A DNA stretch of 20,386 bases from an uncultured Bacilli bacterium (GTDB lineage Bacteria; Bacillota_I; Bacilli_A; RF39; UBA660): NCBI GenBank assembly GCA_947631365.1, contig CANRLB010000009.1, positions 1 through 20,386 on the forward strand, read 5' to 3'. A program made the position numbers and the translations under genes. The notes beneath the pieces are model-generated. The model saw nothing but the letters and a program-made list of their open reading frames with translations. It did not search any database and was not told the origin of the DNA. Below, piece after piece: positions 19,934 through 20,386 of the stretch; positions within the stretch are counted from its first letter, which is position 1, and the number at the start of each line of letters is the position of its first letter.

Positions 19934-20386
19934 TTATTTATTTCTGCTTAAATTTAATTGTTGATCATCTTTAAGCACTAGATTTTCTTCTATATAATTA
20001 ATTACATCAGTATATGTACCATTTTTAAAACTATTTAATAATAATGAAATAACATCATTTTGTAAATCTTCTGGAACTTCAATAAATTCCTGACTTAATG
20101 TTCCATTTTCATTTGAAAATATTTCTAAACTATTATTATATTTATAATAAGAAAAAGAAATATCTGAATTACCAGTTCCAAGTTTAGCTAAATATCCTAA
20201 ATAAATAGTGTTAAAATTATTAATAATTAAATTAATATAAAAAGGTTTATCACTATCATCGTTCAAACAAATTACTCCAGAATTATTATTAAATGAGATT
20301 GATCTTGATTTTTCAAAATCCCAAATGAAAATTATATTATTTTCTTTATCTATTTTAATAGAACAATTTTTAGCCAAAGATGCATC
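19934..20386 (-). CDS. Unrecognised protein, 5' end beyond the window
   Basis: An open frame of 150 codons continues to the right edge; the codons before the TTG at 20377 (Asp-Ala-Ser) are still open, so the true start is outside the window. The visible part is about 150 aa, rich in Asn, Ile and Ser, with alternating strands (CSIKIDKENNIIFIWDFEKSR, KPFYINLIINNFNTIYLGYL) and an acidic helical C-terminus (EVPEDLQNDVISLLLNSF). No membrane segment or catalytic motif stands out. A clean terminator follows 29 bp after the stop, supporting a real gene. I cannot assign a function. Confidence 0.6.
   Translation of the reverse strand, partial: DASLAKNCSIKIDKENNIIFIWDFEKSRSISFNNNSGVICLNDDSDKPFYINLIINNFNTIYLGYLAKLGTGNSDISFSYYKYNNSLEIFSNENGTLSQEFIEVPEDLQNDVISLLLNSFKNGTYTDVINYIEENLVLKDDQQLNLSRNK

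Noticed and set aside
1..20386. tRNA/rRNA genes, CRISPR arrays, insertion sequences, integrase or attachment sites
   Set aside because: I scanned for cloverleaf arms, regularly spaced direct repeats, transposase or recombinase frames and flanking repeats and saw none.

Overview
The window is AT-rich, densely packed DNA from a low-GC Bacillota, most likely class Bacilli or a related uncultured gut lineage. This lineage is inferred from gene families, AT-rich codon use and gene order, not from a marker gene. Nearly everything lies on the minus strand; only a small HTH gene (9053-9265) and a spoIIIAH-like gene (17552-18046) are on the plus strand. TGA is used as a stop (yqfD, vanZ-like), so the genetic code looks standard. 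The sporulation-type genes yqfC, yqfD and spoIIIAH-like suggest an endospore-former or a recent descendant.

Read in the direction of transcription (right to left), the layout is as follows. (1) An unrecognised partial ORF ends at a terminator (19877-19905). It is followed by fmt (initiator tRNA formylation) and a CDP-alcohol phosphatidyltransferase. (2) A divergent spoIIIAH-like gene follows. (3) Then comes a four-gene cassette: a C39-peptidase ABC transporter (17418-15364), a small membrane-anchored accessory protein, and two tiny double-glycine-leader peptides of 46 and 52 aa at 14952-14812 and 14808-14650. I read this as a two-peptide bacteriocin operon. (4) Next is the classic Bacillota housekeeping cluster rpsU - yqeY - yqfC - yqfD - (vanZ-like) - ybeY - dgkA - era - yqzL - recO, then glyQS and the division genes sepF and divIVA, then cdsA and rseP. 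Compared with Bacillus subtilis, phoH and yqfF between yqfD and ybeY are replaced by a VanZ-family gene. Between recO and glyQS sits about 5 kb of non-conserved genes: an HTH regulator, a 664-aa surface protein, a sortase-type anchored protein, thymidine kinase and a Panacea-like protein.

Regulatory sequences are unusually readable. glyQS has a short T-box leader whose UGGA bulge matches tRNA-Gly. The big surface protein has a perfect consensus sigma-A promoter bracketed by two related dyads (8987-8999 and 8939-8953) next to a divergently encoded HTH protein, which looks like a self-contained switch. rpsU has its own promoter, embedded in three alternating TTGTCAA/TTGACAA repeats at the end of the bacteriocin operon. 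yqfC appears to be transcribed as a leaderless message.

The strongest candidate for a previously undescribed system is the bacteriocin cassette: two precursor peptides with matching NEEML...GG leaders, GxxxG motifs in both cores, a dedicated leader-cleaving exporter and an abbreviated accessory protein, with no conventional immunity gene in sight.
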